NCBI GenBank assembly: GCA_010015805.1
Contig: ML978121.1
Span: 992,001 to 1,056,000 of the forward strand
Source: Rhizodiscina lignyota
Taxonomy: Eukaryota > Ascomycota > Dothideomycetes > Aulographales > Rhizodiscinaceae
Direction: 5' to 3'
DNA: 64,000 nucleotides
Below the pieces are notes generated by a model. The model did not search any database, was not told the origin of the DNA, and saw only the letters and a program-made list of their open reading frames with translations. The position numbers and the translations under genes are program-made. Below are positions 1-14,021 of the stretch, in pieces (position 1 is the first letter of the stretch; every line of letters starts with the position of its first letter).

Positions 1-953
1 GGTGTTCCAAGGTCCCAAGAGACCATGTGCCTTAGAGGGGCAGTGTTGCTCGTTAAACCATCTGCTGACCGTTGCTGCAATGCAAAGATGTCGATCCGGC
101 GTGAGCTGAGCTTTGAAGGTTGCGACACGGATTGTGAGATTGATATGAGGAGTTTCGAGTGACGTGATGTGGCCAATTGTTCCTCCTCGTCAACGCCGAA
201 TAGCGCAAGAACATCACTCCGTCCCTTCAGAAGTCCTTTCCGCGCAGCTCCAAGATCCATGAGACTAGCAAACTCGACTCTGCTGATCCGCGCGGTTCCT
301 GATGCATCCCTGGAAACCTCCGCAAATGTCTTTTGCCACAACGTATTCTCTAGTTGATCATCCAAGCACTGTATTTCCCCATCTTCATGGACAGCGAGAA
401 CGTCATAACCAGGGTTACTGTTTTGATCGCTACCGGCATGCGGCAGAATATCGACAAAACATACCGGAGCGACGGAATCAGGCAAAGTGAAGGTCTTCTT
501 GCTGGCGGGCGCAGTGTCCGTTCGTTGCACATCTTCAGCAAAGCAGACGAGCTGTGGAGGCCCTATTGGTTTACCGTTCGGCGGTGCACTCGCGGTAGCT
601 GCGTATGTCTGCCGTCTCGCGGGAGAAGCTTTCGTCTTCCTTCTGTATATCGAACATGGTGGAGACGAGAAATATGTCTCCGGTGGGACCGGGTACGACG
701 AGAGAAGCTGTGGGTTTAGGACCTGCAAGATTATCAGTTATTCGCAAATATAAACCAGCAAAGCTATACTCACATCATAAATCCTAATAGCGCCGTTGTC
801 GATACTTGTTGCGATCTCTGCTCGTTTTCGTTTCCTTGAGCCTGCAAAAGTGTGTACCGCACTGGCTTGAATGCGGCCATTTTGCTGGTCGGCAGGAGAG
901 TCGAGGGAGGCGAGAGTCGTAGGAGGACCGTCAATGCCCTTGCTTGAAGACAT
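1..953 (-). CDS. UTP8: Utp8-like U3 snoRNP / t-UTP component, 5' part (3' end outside window)
   Basis: Two exons are visible: 774-953 and 1-722, with a 51-nt intron (723-773, GTGAGTAT...TTGCAG) that keeps phase. The protein starts MSSSKGIDGPP. The start is the first ATG of the open frame. Near residue 40 it has a basic SRKRKRAEIA stretch, followed by IRIYDVLNPQLLSSYPVPP. This matches the pattern at the start of the fungal Utp8 beta-propeller (a strand ending in a Tyr, then NPxPxLxxSYPxP). Utp8 belongs to the t-UTP subcomplex that links rDNA transcription to assembly of the small-subunit processome in the nucleolus; yeast Utp8 also helps tRNA export. About 300 residues are seen, and the remainder lies left of the window. 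The gene diverges from ELG1 over a 377-bp spacer. The family call rests on a short N-terminal match from memory, so another nucleolar WD-type protein remains possible. Confidence 0.6.
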
Positions 954-1330
954 ACTCGAGCCGTGACCGTCAAAAATCTATGTGCACGCTCAAGCAAGGG
1001 ATTGCGATCATGTTGAATAGTTGCTGCCAAAATCTCGAACTTTTTTGAGGCGGAGACAATTTTGGATGGCCCGAGCGGCCCATAGTTTGCCCGAGATCCC
1101 GGAGATCAGCCAGCTAAATTGATGGCGAGACGCGTGCAGACGCGTGAATTGAATCGTCCACGCGGTTTTTGACTTTGAGGCGTCGCTCCTCCAGCGCACA
1201 TTTTGCTGCTTATCTACTTACACTAATATCCCAAGTTGTCTCTTCGAATGTTTTCTAGGTCAAAGGACCGCGTATGAGGCAATGAAACGGTGGATATTAA
1301 ATGCAAATGGCGGCCGCGGTGACGAGCGCC
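954..1330. promoter_or_regulatory. Divergent UTP8/ELG1 intergenic region
   Basis: This 377-bp spacer separates the UTP8 start (minus) from the revised ELG1 start (plus), so it must hold both promoters. I see no tRNA, repeat or convincing TATA box. It contains short open frames on the minus strand that have no recognisable product. Confidence 0.4.
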
Positions 1331-4300
1331 ATGGATCGTGACGAATCGAGACGATTGCACCCTTTCTTTGGGCCATCGAATAGTATGCTACTGGGCAAAT
1401 GCCACTGATTATATCTAATCATGTCACAGCAAATCAAGCGGCCCTTCTACCGCCCATAAATCCTCAAACCCTCACGCCCATCCATTCACAGACGACCGAG
1501 GCGGCTGATGACCGGTTGGATTCTGATAACAGTGCCTCTAATGTGGAGAAGCGAGCTCCTCAGAAGAGAGACACACGTCCCAAAAAGGCTGAAGTAGCTC
1601 AGAGGGGTATCATGGAGGCCTTCACAAAGAATGGAGTTGTATCAGCATCTGAACCTTCAGACACTACAGAGGAAGCCCCCAAGCACCCGCCTCTCACCGC
1701 AGTGAGAACAGGAACAAGCGATGATGTCTGCTCAGGCTTGGAGGTTGACCCGAATCGGTCGAGGCGCAAGCGCCAAAGAACGGCTTCTTTGAGTGAAGAG
1801 ACTCGTCCTTCGGGCGAAGCAGACATCATCGTTCCCGAACCAGACGCAGAATCGGACGCTCTGTTCGTGGCAAGGAGCCACACGAATCCAGAACATGATA
1901 ATTCAGATGGCTTATCCTGGCACGAGCAGCTGGAGGCCGAAGCCAGAAGATCTGCCGAAGAAGCTCTCGTACAAGCACCGAGTCCACACTCTGAGCCATT
2001 GCGTCGCCCTGGCGAGGATCCTGATGAGCAAATGTCGAGTACACCGCACGTTGATGGTGCTTACGATATCTCCAATACCAATACTACACCGGTGCCGACG
2101 CTCCCGTCTTCCCCACCTGCAGCTCAGCGGACAGAGCGCTCGCAGACTCCACCATCGACTCAGGAGCCACCTCGAAAGATGCTACGACTGAATGTGAAGG
2201 GCAAATTTAGCTCACCTCCATCGAAAAAACCACATATCGTTTCGAGACCACAGGATACCAAAACTGGAGGCAGGGCCACCAAAGGGAAAAAGCGTGTTCG
2301 AGAGCTTGTCGTTGTAATGAAGTACACACCCGTCACTACTGAAGGACGTGCTATTGGACAACAGATCAGTGACATTCTCTCTGGAACTTTGAGGATATCT
2401 GAACAACATTCGACCAAAAATACAACTCTGGACAAGCCTCGTAAACCCGTCGGTCCATCAAAGCCAACGCATCCATTTTTTCTCGGCAAGCAGAATGTTA
2501 ATCCTCAAGCAGAAGCCCCTTCTGCTGCTCCTAAACCTCAAACGAAGCAACTATCTCCCCGAAAGAGCGCTGTTACACCTGGAAAATTAAGGGTTGAAAG
2601 AGCTCAAGCGACATCTTCATCCGTGTCTTTCACCTCTCTAACAGCCCCAGCTGGTATTGTTGGAGCAAGATCAACCGCTTTGCCAAGAACTCCTGGTGCT
2701 CTAGAGTCTCCGTGGCCCTGGCTGGGAGTCGCTCATCTACGAGCCTTCACTGAAGAAGAGCACAATCGCCTGCAGACTCTCTCCCATGATTATAGGCTGC
2801 GAACAGACAATGGCAGGAAGCTTAAACACAGCATCTCGACCGTCTCACAAAATGAAGATCTAATCGCTATCTTGAGCTCACAACTTTCCGGATTCTGTAG
2901 ACATCCTGTGGAACAGGTTGTGTTTCCCAAGAGGTTGCTCACTACTGGAGTTGCTATCCAAGATCGAGTATCCAAGGAACTTGAATGCCATCGCAGGACG
3001 CTCGCACTATCAGGTGGACAGAGTCTAATTGGTGGCTGGGATCATTCTGCTATCAATTCCACCTTCGTGCACCCTGCACTATCTGTGCTGTTCGATGGCA
3101 TCAGAGATACACTGACGCCATTTGACCTTGGTAAGTGGGAGCAGCAGGCATGGACCCACAAGTATGCTCCTCAACGCTCCGCGCATGTACTTCAGACTGG
3201 CAAAGAAGTCTCAGTCTTGCGTGACTGGTTGATAGGGTTGACTGTCATATCAACAAGCAGTGGAGTTCAAGACCCGCAAAAATCCGAGGAGAAAGCCAAG
3301 AAGCGAAAGAAGCGAAAGCGTCATGGATCAGATCTGGATGACTTCATCGTTTCTGGAGACGAAGACCGCATTGAGAGTCTAGATGAATTGACAGACCAGG
3401 AGGATGACGAGCCAGTTCATTTGCGAAACCAGAAAAAATCAGTCGTTCGAGGCCTCAAACGTAATGGCGGCAAAATGGCAAACGTCATTCTTCTCAGTGG
3501 CCCATCAGGATGCGCCAAGACGGCTGCCATCTACGCCGTTGCGAAAGAGTTGGGCTTCGAGGTGTTCGAAATCAACGCAGGTAGCCGGCGGAGCGGAAAG
3601 GACGTCATGGATAAGGTCGGCGACATGGCTGAGAACCATCTTGTTCAACAAGAAGTTGCTAAGGAACTCGAGAAAGCAATGATGGCCAACCAACCCATTG
3701 AAAGCGATAATACAGAGCAAGAAGTCGAGTCGGGGAAGCAGGGTACGATGGACTCGTTCTTTAAGGCTACTCAGAAACCAAAGGCAAAAGCGAAGATAAA
3801 AAAACCACCTTCATTAAAGGCAACTGAGAAGAAAGCAGCAGCTCCAAAGCCACGCAACCAGAAGCAGTCTCTTATACTTCTTGAAGAAGTGGATGTCCTT
3901 TTCGAAGAAGACCAAGGGTTCTGGGCCACTATCCGCGCACTGGCACTGCATTCGAAGAGACCGATCGTAATGACTTGTAATGATGAGAACCTCGTCCGCA
4001 TTGACGAAGATTCGTTGCACGGGATCCTTCGACTTAGTCCACCACCAGTCGAACTTGCAACTGACTATATGCTCCTCATGGCTGCGAAAGAAGGCCATAT
4101 TCTACAGAGGGACGCCGTTCGCAATCTCTACCTCGTCAAACGGCATGATCTTCGAGCAAGTATCATGGAACTCAGCTTCTGGTGTCAGATGGCCGTTGGC
4201 GACCGCAAGGGTGGCCTTGAGTGGATCTATCAACGATGGCCACCAGGTCAAGATGTTGATGAGCAGGGGAGGATTATCAGAGTTGCAAGTCAAGATACCT

Positions 4301-5337
4301 ACCGCTCCGGCCTAGGCTGGTTAGGTGGTGGAGATGTCTTTGAGGATGGCGATCACATCGGCTACAGCAAATACGAAGAGCTTGCGCTCCAGGGGTGGGA
4401 GAGCTGGGGATTGGAGCCTGACTTATGGTGCGAGACCAATCAACCAGCGCTTAAGGATGGAGGACATGATATCTCAAATGAGGAGAACACTTCACAGCAA
4501 CAAAATCTGGCCGAACTTGAGACTGTCTGGAGCCGTACGGATGCACTGAGTTGCATGGACATAGTCTGCCGCGTCGACCTTCCTGGAAGCGATCATTACT
4601 TTTCTCATGTTCCCCTTGATCCGACTTTGCCGCCAACTCCTGAGAAAGCGACTCAGAGTTTCATTGAAGGATATCATCTTCTGCAAGCTGGGCCAACGAT
4701 CGACCATGCGAACACCGATTCGAAATTGGCTTGCCGAATTACTCTTAACGCTTCAAACGGTGCTCCCTACGCACCATTGGGAACTCCAGCAGTGATCCCG
4801 CCAGTGAGAGGAGATGATGAAGCGATGACAAAAATGATTCTCAAGCATGTCGTAGAAAGTGGCCTGTCTCACTCGGCAGGGTCAGAGATCATTACGGCTC
4901 TCGAACCTCTAGCATCAACGACAACGGCCGCTCTATCAACCTCTCAACCAGGCACATCACTGACGTCCCTCGATCGACCTCTTACTATCATAGCGGCAGA
5001 GATTGCACCTTATGTTCGCAGCATCGCGGCGTTTGACCTTCACCTTGAGAACGAACGACTACGTCTCAGCAATCTCATATCAGCGGGTGGGACAAAGGGC
5101 AAGCTGCGCAAGACTCGGGCAGCCAGAAGCGCATTAGAAGGTGGCAGACGAGAAACAACTCGGAGGGAGAGGTGGTTTGCTGGCCCAGTAGCTTTGAATT
5201 TGGCGGCTGTGATGAAAACTGCTGGAAAGGATTGGGCTGGTATAGGCTTCAAGGCACTCGAGGATTCGCGATCGTCTGAGATGAATGTGGATTGTACGGA
5301 TGAAGGGAAGGCAGACTCGGATTCTATGAATGAATAG
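1331..5337 (+). CDS. ELG1: Elg1/ATAD5-type alternative RFC large subunit (PCNA unloader)
   Basis: Elg1-RFC is an AAA+ clamp unloader that removes PCNA, including SUMO-PCNA, from DNA after replication. Proposed exons are 1331-1382 and 1430-5337 (intron 1383-1429, GTATGC...CACAG with a CTAAT branch site), giving 1319 residues. The long frame also has an ATG at 1399, but the spliced start is preferred because the phase fits and it adds an N-terminal HPFF motif. That motif recurs near residue 365. Walker A is GPSGCAKT at about 708-715, followed by a long charged insertion, then Walker B-like LLEEVD (about 834-839) and sensor-1-like MTCND. The N-terminal 500 residues are low complexity and Ser/Pro rich, as in fungal homologues. 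A canonical PIP box, QGTMDSFF (788-795), sits inside the AAA insertion, and a looser one, QRGIMEAF, lies near 75. The gene overlaps no neighbour. Confidence 0.85.
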
Positions 5338-5753
5338 AAGAGACATGACCATTTGCATTTTGCTAAGCAAGGGGAACACACATACATAACTTGATATTTA
5401 CACATAGCATGGTGGCTGGCGCATTGCATCGCATATTTAGCGTTCTGGGAATTGCATTCAATCGCTGCAAAGCAATGTGTTCTACGCCTCCGTGGCGTCC
5501 GCGATATCCCAAAACACTGACCAAGAACCAGGCACCCAGAGACCAGATCGCATTGCTATCGCCTATATGGCCGCGGCAACGTCGTGATTCCAAGTGTCGC
5601 AGAGTTGTGAACTCCAATCCCTAAGCCGTACTCAACCCACTCGTTCAACCATTCTCGGCTTTTCAAATCTATGTCGCTCAGGTTATCACATACGTCTTGC
5701 ACCAGTCATTAGGTGCCCGCTCCTCCGAAACGAATTCAAGACGAGGAATGACA
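5338..5753. other. Spacer downstream of ELG1
   Basis: Only short antiparallel open frames without recognisable sequence were seen here. It probably holds the ELG1 3' UTR and terminator. Confidence 0.4.
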
Positions 5754-6345
5754 TCAGTTAGATAAGACTTCATGTCTGGTCCGCTGTGGCTGTCTTTTAA
5801 CACCACATCTTCCGAAAAACTTAGAGAAATAAATCGACTTGCGGTTGTTGAAGTGGGTCAAAGCGGATCTAAATGCAGAGCGTATAGCATCAGGCTCTCT
5901 GTAAAAGAGGCATTCTTTGTCAAATCGATACTCTTGATGGTGGTATAGTTGTCCCGCTGATATTCTCTCCAGTCCCTCGCCCCTCCTCAACTTTGGATGT
6001 TCATATATTGGCTTAAGGCCGATGAACCCAACACCAATTTGCCGAACAGCGCTTTAGTTGTAGAAGGGAGTCTCGCGTGAGCGTAAACCAATAGTGCTCG
6101 ACGTTGTCCTTTGAAAAGCGACGAAATGACTTCTCCCGCAAGATCCTGCAGCTCAAGCGCAAAGAGCATTGTGCTGGTGTTCGCAGAAAGCCGGCATTGC
6201 TATCGATGATCTCCTCAGGGAGTGTGTCAAGAGTTGGTGGCATGCTTGCGGACGGCAATCTGAACGTCAATAATGATCGAAGCCGGATTGTTGAGCTATG
6301 ACTCGCGAACTCCATTGGAGAATAGGAACGATGTCGTCGTTGCAC
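5754..6345 (-). pseudogene. F-box protein relic
   Basis: On the minus strand an F-box-like start (LDTLPEEIIDSNAGF, then CSLRLSCRILREKSFRRF) is followed by TLTRDSLLQL, the layout of many Dothideomycete F-box proteins. The frame then stops (near 6013). A second frame continues with typical middle-region sequence (LRRGEGLERIS, FRSALTHFNNRKSIYF) before stopping near 5754. The two pieces are in different frames, and I found no intron that joins them cleanly. Total length is far below that of a full F-box protein. It looks like a decayed member of the family; a short expressed gene with unrecognised introns is the alternative. Confidence 0.4.
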
Positions 6346-6610
6346 TAGCGGCTTTCAGCATGATGTTGGCTTCAGTCGGGAGGTGTAGCTTTCTGTGCGC
6401 TGTGCGGTGGTTGGTATCGGTGTGAAGGAAGGGAGCACAGTTCAGTGCCCGAGTGAGCGCGTCGATGTACGGCAATACGTTTTGCCTTTAATCGAATCGG
6501 CTCAAGCCGTTTGCTCACTGGCGCGCGGCTGGGCACTTAAGTGAGTTAAAGCGGCTGTAAGATTGGTGCTGTGTGGAAGGTGCAACTCAAAACACAAATA
6601 CGTACATCTT

Positions 6611-8600
<1,990 letters not shown>

Positions 8601-10121
8601 ATTGTCGCTTGACTGAAACCACTCTGACACAAGCAACAGAGACCGAGAAAGGGGCTGGCTGGCGAATGAGAGACAATGCTAACATGATATATGGACGTCG
8701 GGTCCGGGCGTCGGACCCGGACGCAATGCACGATCATGCCTAACCATTCTTTTGGAGTACGGAATGAAGGAAAAGGACTGTCGATCGTCTGTACAATCTA
8801 GCCTGAAAACTGCCCCGGCGCTCTGAAAGCGCCACGGACGGTGGAAAACCTGCCTTGCTCGTAAATTGAGTCTCCTTACGGTTTAGGCATACAATTCGTA
8901 CACTACTGCAGGTCGCGAAGGCGAACACTACCAACAATGTATTAAGTAAGCATAGGAAGAGACGGGGAACCGCATCCTCATGTTGATGTAACGTGACGAG
9001 TTAGGGCATGACTCTCGAGGCTCCTCATCAAATGTGCGCCACCAACTCGGAGCTAGATTCCTAGAAAGCAGTTCTAAACTGTTTTTAGATCGTCGCAGAG
9101 ACCCGGGCAATTTTTGCGAATTGATGACCGAGCAAATTGCAAGGCCGTTGTAGGCGCGCCATGTTGGCTTTGCCGAACATGGAAAAGTGTTTCGATCCTT
9201 ACGATGTGCCACGACGTGTACAGTATGCAACCCATCTCAAAAAGTCCTAGACGAATTGGACATGCTGTTAGCTAGTATTGAGTTCAGGTTGGCTAGCTGC
9301 TAAAGGTATCTCCTGTCAGCTATGATATTGGTGATGGCGTTCTGGCGGGAATCCTGAATCCTGTTCCTGCACGAATGTACCAACGCTCGCATGAGCGTCG
9401 ACTTTTGTTCTAGAGGAAAACCTACATTAAAAACGCCTATCTGGATGCTCAACTGCCCTCTTTCCTGCATTTCATGGAATTTGGTGTGGACCGACGCGGG
9501 GACCGAAGTGAGTTCCCTGAGGATGCAACTTCATTTCCTGTCACTGGACTGCAACAGCAAAAGAATAAATGCACATTTATAAAGCGTGTTTCCAGAGTCC
9601 TGGAAGCGTTATCCGAGGAACACGCAAGTCCTAAGACGTCGAACTTTCAGCATCGGCTCGGCCGGGTAGATGAAGGGCAGAGCGTTGTAGAACCGCATCT
9701 GGAGCAGGGGGTCCGCGGCGATGGGAGAACGAATGTTTCCCATCAAGACATAGCTACAACATCATGGCGATCGTGCTGTCAAGGAGTACGGCTGCTAGAA
9801 TGTCGACCTGGGCCGTCGTCGATTTAAGGGTGCACCTTCTCCGAGATAAGGTTCGATTGAAGGCCCCAGAATAAAACTCCTGGAAACAGGGTCCAGTCAG
9901 CTGCGCACGCGCAAAGCGATGACGCAACCGACTCACCAGGAGATTTGACCTCAATGGAGCCTCGATAACCCAAGCTTAACCTGCTCGAATGCTCAATGCG
10001 AGGACGACTTTACCAAAGCATTATTAGCACGTCCATCTGAGGAAAAGAAAAGAAGGGCCATTGCTCTAAAGGGTGGGCCGTCGCAAAACAACATACAGGG
10101 GAGTGTAGGGATTGGACGATC
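8601..10121. other. 1.5-kb stretch without a recognisable gene
   Basis: Open frames up to about 117 codons occur on both strands, but none has a family motif, a splice pattern or consistent coding character. No tRNA, CRISPR or terminal repeat was found. It may hold the carboxylesterase promoter and decayed sequence. Confidence 0.4.
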
Positions 10122-11527
10122 ATGGACGCAGGTGAGTCCGTGCTTCATTGCAGAAAGAATTCAACATCGATCTGGATCATGATAATTGCTCTGTTCACTC
10201 GAGAAATCGAGTTTCATCTCATATGATCATGCCTTACCGGCCTTTAAGCCTTTCCCAGCTGTCAACTGAGATGGTCGTCACTATGCTCTCCGTAATTTCG
10301 TTCCGTACGTGTCTAACTTTGATTACATAGTGGTAACAATATCGAATCAGAGCTGTGCGGACCCATATGTCCTCTACGCTCATGGAAAGTTCTACATGAC
10401 ATACACTGCCGGCAATCGAGTAGAGTTATGGTGCTCCGATAGCCTACTGGATTTTGAGAACAGATGCTCGAAGCACAAGGTTTGGTAAGTCTGGCTCAAT
10501 CGAACAAACACTGCATCGACAAACCCTCAATTCATCGCTGACACCGTGGCAGGCAGCCGCCAGGAGGGAGACCGTATTCGGGTGATGTTTGGGCACCTGA
10601 GTTGCATGCCATTCAAGGCCGATGGTGAGATATCGTGTGTGCGTTGTACGGAGCATTCCTCTTCTAATCGCTTCCAGGTACATATATGTCTCTTGTGATG
10701 ACCCCAAACTTGGCAACAAATCCCATCGCATGTACGTCCTCATCGGTCCGCCAGACTCGCAAGACCCCTGCGCAGGAACGTTCAAGGACGGCAAGCTCGG
10801 AGAATGGCACATATCACACGAACCGCACTGCGTTCGTAACATGCCCGACCAGTGGGCAATCGACGGCACAATCATCCACCTCCAGGGTCAAATGTACATG
10901 GTATACAGCGGCTGGTCACTGCAGCCAACGACCCAGGACCTTCAGCAACTTTACATCGTTCGCCTGAAGTCGCCACTCGAAGCCGACAGCTATCCGAGTA
11001 TGATCAGCACGCCAGACCAGCGATGGGAGTTCAGTGGGAACAAAGGCATCAACGAAGGTCCGCAGTGGCTTGCTGCCCCAGACGGCAGCTGGATCGGATT
11101 AGCATACAGTTGTGCTGGATCATGGACAAGAGATTATAAAATGGCAACGCTGCAATATGTGGGTGGAGACCCACTGGATCCCCGAGCGTGGAGAAAGAGT
11201 CGGGAGCCGCTTATATGTTCGAGGGATAAACCGCCGTTTGGTCCTGGTCATGGCTCGTTCCTCCAGCTAGAAGGCGACTATATCGCCATATTTCACGGCA
11301 CGGACAACGCGACTGATGGATGGGGAAACCGAAAAGCGCGATGTCAGAGGGTAAGATGGACGAGCGATGGCCCACACATGGGTGGCTGTGTAGGTCCGCT
11401 TACGACCGACCTGGATGTCTTCAGAGGTATCAGCCAACCGCCGAGTCACTCTTCGCATCATGGAGGCATGAAGGGCTTCCTCCAGAAAGCCGCAGATAAG
11501 CTTGAGTCAAAGATGAGAGATCTCTGA
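10122..11527 (+). CDS. GH43-type glycosidase (arabinofuranosidase/xylosidase-like), intracellular
   Basis: The five-bladed GH43 fold is indicated by its three acidic residues in order: the base Asp in SCADPYVLY, the pKa-modulating Asp in SGDVWAPELH and the acid Glu in GINEGPQWL. Such enzymes release arabinose or xylose from plant cell-wall polymers. Secure exons are 10331-10484, 10553-10624 and 10678-11527 (introns GTAAGT...GGCAG and GTGAGA...TCCAG). For the 5' end I propose ATG at 10122 with a 10-nt exon (10122-10131) and a 199-nt intron starting GTGAGT. Phase fits exactly and gives 361 residues starting MDAVVTISNQS. This first exon is uncertain. No signal peptide is present, so the enzyme would act inside the cell on imported oligosaccharides. 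The C-terminus ends in a short amphipathic Lys-rich helix (KGFLQKAADKLESKMRDL) outside the propeller. Confidence 0.75.
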
Positions 11528-11852
11528 GCTATGGGCTCTGCTTCCTACAGAATATGTTACACGCTTGAAGTATTGTTTAGAAACTTTGAGCAAGTAGGCT
11601 CTTCCTCGTTACTGCGTGCTCTGCACCGGGTCCGATGTCAATGATGATTCAGGACCGAAGAATGAGGGACGGATTGCTTCTGTGCTTGGGAACGAGAGAT
11701 GGGTATACGCAGTTTCATTGCGATTCCCTGAAAACCTGACAAAAAGGTGTGCGTTCTCTAAATATTATTAGACTCATCTCTCAGGATTAAATATTCATAC
11801 TCCTTCAGCAAATGTCTCAAAGAATGTAGCACGACCAAGATTATGCTTCGGC
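11528..11852. other. Convergent spacer between GH43 and hydrolase genes
   Basis: These 325 bp separate two genes ending towards each other. They probably hold both 3' UTRs. Nothing else was recognised. Confidence 0.4.
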
Positions 11853-13304
11853 TTAAGCGACTGGTATCCAGTCTTCCGGTACCTGGCCGTTGACATACTT
11901 CCAGAGGCGGCATTCATCTTTCAGCCTCGATTCATTTGTTCCATTCTCAACTCTTGTCCCATTCGTACGCTGAGAGACGCGTTCCTCGAATATCAGCTCT
12001 ACCGTGTCGTCCATCGCCAAGATGTGGGCACTGAAACGGGCATTCATGAAGTCACAGTCCTCGATGTCCATCACTCCAGTCAAGTCCGCCTTCAGCGGAA
12101 ATATGTTGTCCAGATAGTGCTGATTGAGCTGATGTCCGGATGCGTCTCGCAGGAATAACCTACCCACAAATCGGTGTTTGCCATGTCTCTCGTTCTCTAT
12201 TTCGAAAGTGGACTCCTTCGTGACGGCAGTACTATCTACAGGCGTCCTTGAGCCATTGGATCGCATGCTAGCTGGGACATCGACCACCTCATTCGAGGGC
12301 GGATTGGTTAAGGCCGCTACACCTGCGCGCGGCCGGAAGTGCAGTATTCCGAACCTTGCAACCCAGTCGCCCTTATTCGCGTAGTGTTCAATGTGCTTGA
12401 TGACCCTGTGTTTGCTGTTATCAAAAGGACAGTTCCAGTGGTTGCTTGCATTGCCAAATGTAAAAATTTCCAGTTTTGCAGTTTTGCTTTGGGGAATGGT
12501 GGCGTAGAGTGCGTCGAGCACCATGCTGGCTTCGATTGCGCCCTGAGAATGGGCAATGAGGACTAGCTTCTTCACTTCGTCGTCTTCAAGTAGAGCGGAT
12601 ATCGTTTTGTAAGCCGTTCTGATGTCAAGGGTGGCGTAGCCAAAGGTTCTCTGCAGAATACACTCCATTACGTCGAATGGGATGCCATATGTCCGATTAT
12701 GGATGCCGAGGATGGGCCGATGGAAGGTCCTCGCCAGTCTCTCGAGATTCGACCGCATCCAATGGGAGCTGATGTATCGTTAGCTCTAGATTTGGTTCGC
12801 AGAGATGGCATTAACTTACCCAACCGCCACGCCATTGATAAAGACCCATCTCTCCCCCTTGTGCTTTGGAAATTTGGAGCTCCACTTATCCACTGGTTCC
12901 TTATTGTTACTCGCGTATTCGCCGCCGGCGCCGTAGATGTAGCCAGGTTTGCCATTCAAAAGGCCACAAAAGTATGCATTGCCAGTCATAAAGAGGATGA
13001 TGATCGCTAACCAGACGGGCACGGAGGTCAAAGGGAAGACTGCAGACAGAGGAACACCGATAATGAAGACGGTTTGAGCCGCAAAGAGGACAAAATGAAG
13101 AGAGCTAGCCCATATATTACGCCAGGTGAATGCGAGCTCGTCAAGGTCGCCGGATCCACGTGATTTGAGAGGCAAGACAATGCTGAGAAGACCAGCTGTG
13201 ATTGGCCATGTGAACGAAAGTACGAGGAATAACCAGACGTCGGCTACGAGAAGGAGCAGTGGATCTGAAGTATAGGGAAGTCGTTTAGATGCAGGCATCG
13301 TCAT
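11853..13304 (-). CDS. Membrane-anchored alpha/beta hydrolase, function unknown
   Basis: Exons 12820-13304 and 11853-12768 are joined across a 51-nt intron (GTAAGT...CATCAG); the phase fits and gives 466 residues. The N-terminal third has three hydrophobic segments: near residues 12-45 (LLLLVADVWLFLVLSF), 70-95 (HFVLFAAQTVFIIGV) and 97-115 (VWLAIIILFMTGNAYF). The C-terminal part begins VFINGVAVGSHWM and carries the nucleophile elbow LIAHSQGA, as in lipase-like or DUF676-type serine hydrolases. It also has a downstream His-rich stretch (HRVIKHIEHYANKGDWVARF) that may supply the catalytic acid and base. It probably hydrolyses a lipid or ester at an internal membrane; the substrate cannot be told. 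An ATG two codons downstream (13298) is an equally good start. Confidence 0.65.
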
Positions 13305-14021
13305 CTGAGCTATTCTGTATAACGCTGAGATATATCTCAATGTTTAACGTCGACGCCGTAGAGAAGATGGGAAGTCCAGCGATCAGTTGCACTTTGATGG
13401 TATCTGGAGAGGAAGTCGTATTTGAGAAAGTGTCGAAGTTCGGCAGGGTGAGACGCAACCCATGACGAAATATGATAGAGGCGCGACCCTTGCGAATATT
13501 AGGCAACTATCGTTTTGATTGCGGTTCGAAGGTCGAGAAGGCGAGAAGGCGAGAAGGCGGTGCCAAGGAAGGGAAGAAGGTCCACCGCATGTTTGACGGA
13601 TACAATCCAGAGCGGTCGTCTCTGCAATTGTCTTAGCTTTCTTGGTGTCTTTCTGATAGGCGTTGAACTCCAAAAGTCATTGGCAGACAGAACACTTACT
13701 ATTTCAGCTCTAGATAGGAGAGCTGGGCACTCACCGGTCAAGTGACGACTCATAAGACTTTCACATGCCGCATGCCAAAACTGCCCTTGTCGGTCCAGCT
13801 GAATGTTCTCATGCAGAATATGCGTTACACTGCAGCGCAGCCCTAATTTTGTGCCGTGTGGCATGTGGAGATTAAATGCTGTTTCCTACAATGACCGCTG
13901 AGGGCCTTGCTCCGTACTCCGGCAAGAGCCCCTTTTCAATTGAATTATCCACTTAGTCAACCAGACCATTGCTACCCATCGATCAATCAGTGCCCGAATT
14001 CACTTCACCATCAGTCGCTGG
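13305..14021. other. Spacer between two minus-strand hydrolase genes
   Basis: This region of about 717 bp includes a short direct repeat, GAAGGCGA units near 13530-13560, and a 121-codon minus-strand open frame without recognisable motifs. It is read as the 5' flank of the membrane hydrolase gene and the 3' flank of the GMC-fusion gene. Confidence 0.35.

Noticed and set aside
8928-9827. Short frames in the 8.6-10.1 kb gap
   Set aside because: None has a motif or partner exons, and frames of this length are expected by chance.
13499-13864. 121-codon minus-strand frame upstream of the membrane hydrolase
   Set aside because: No recognisable sequence and no clean splice into the hydrolase gene; left as flanking DNA.
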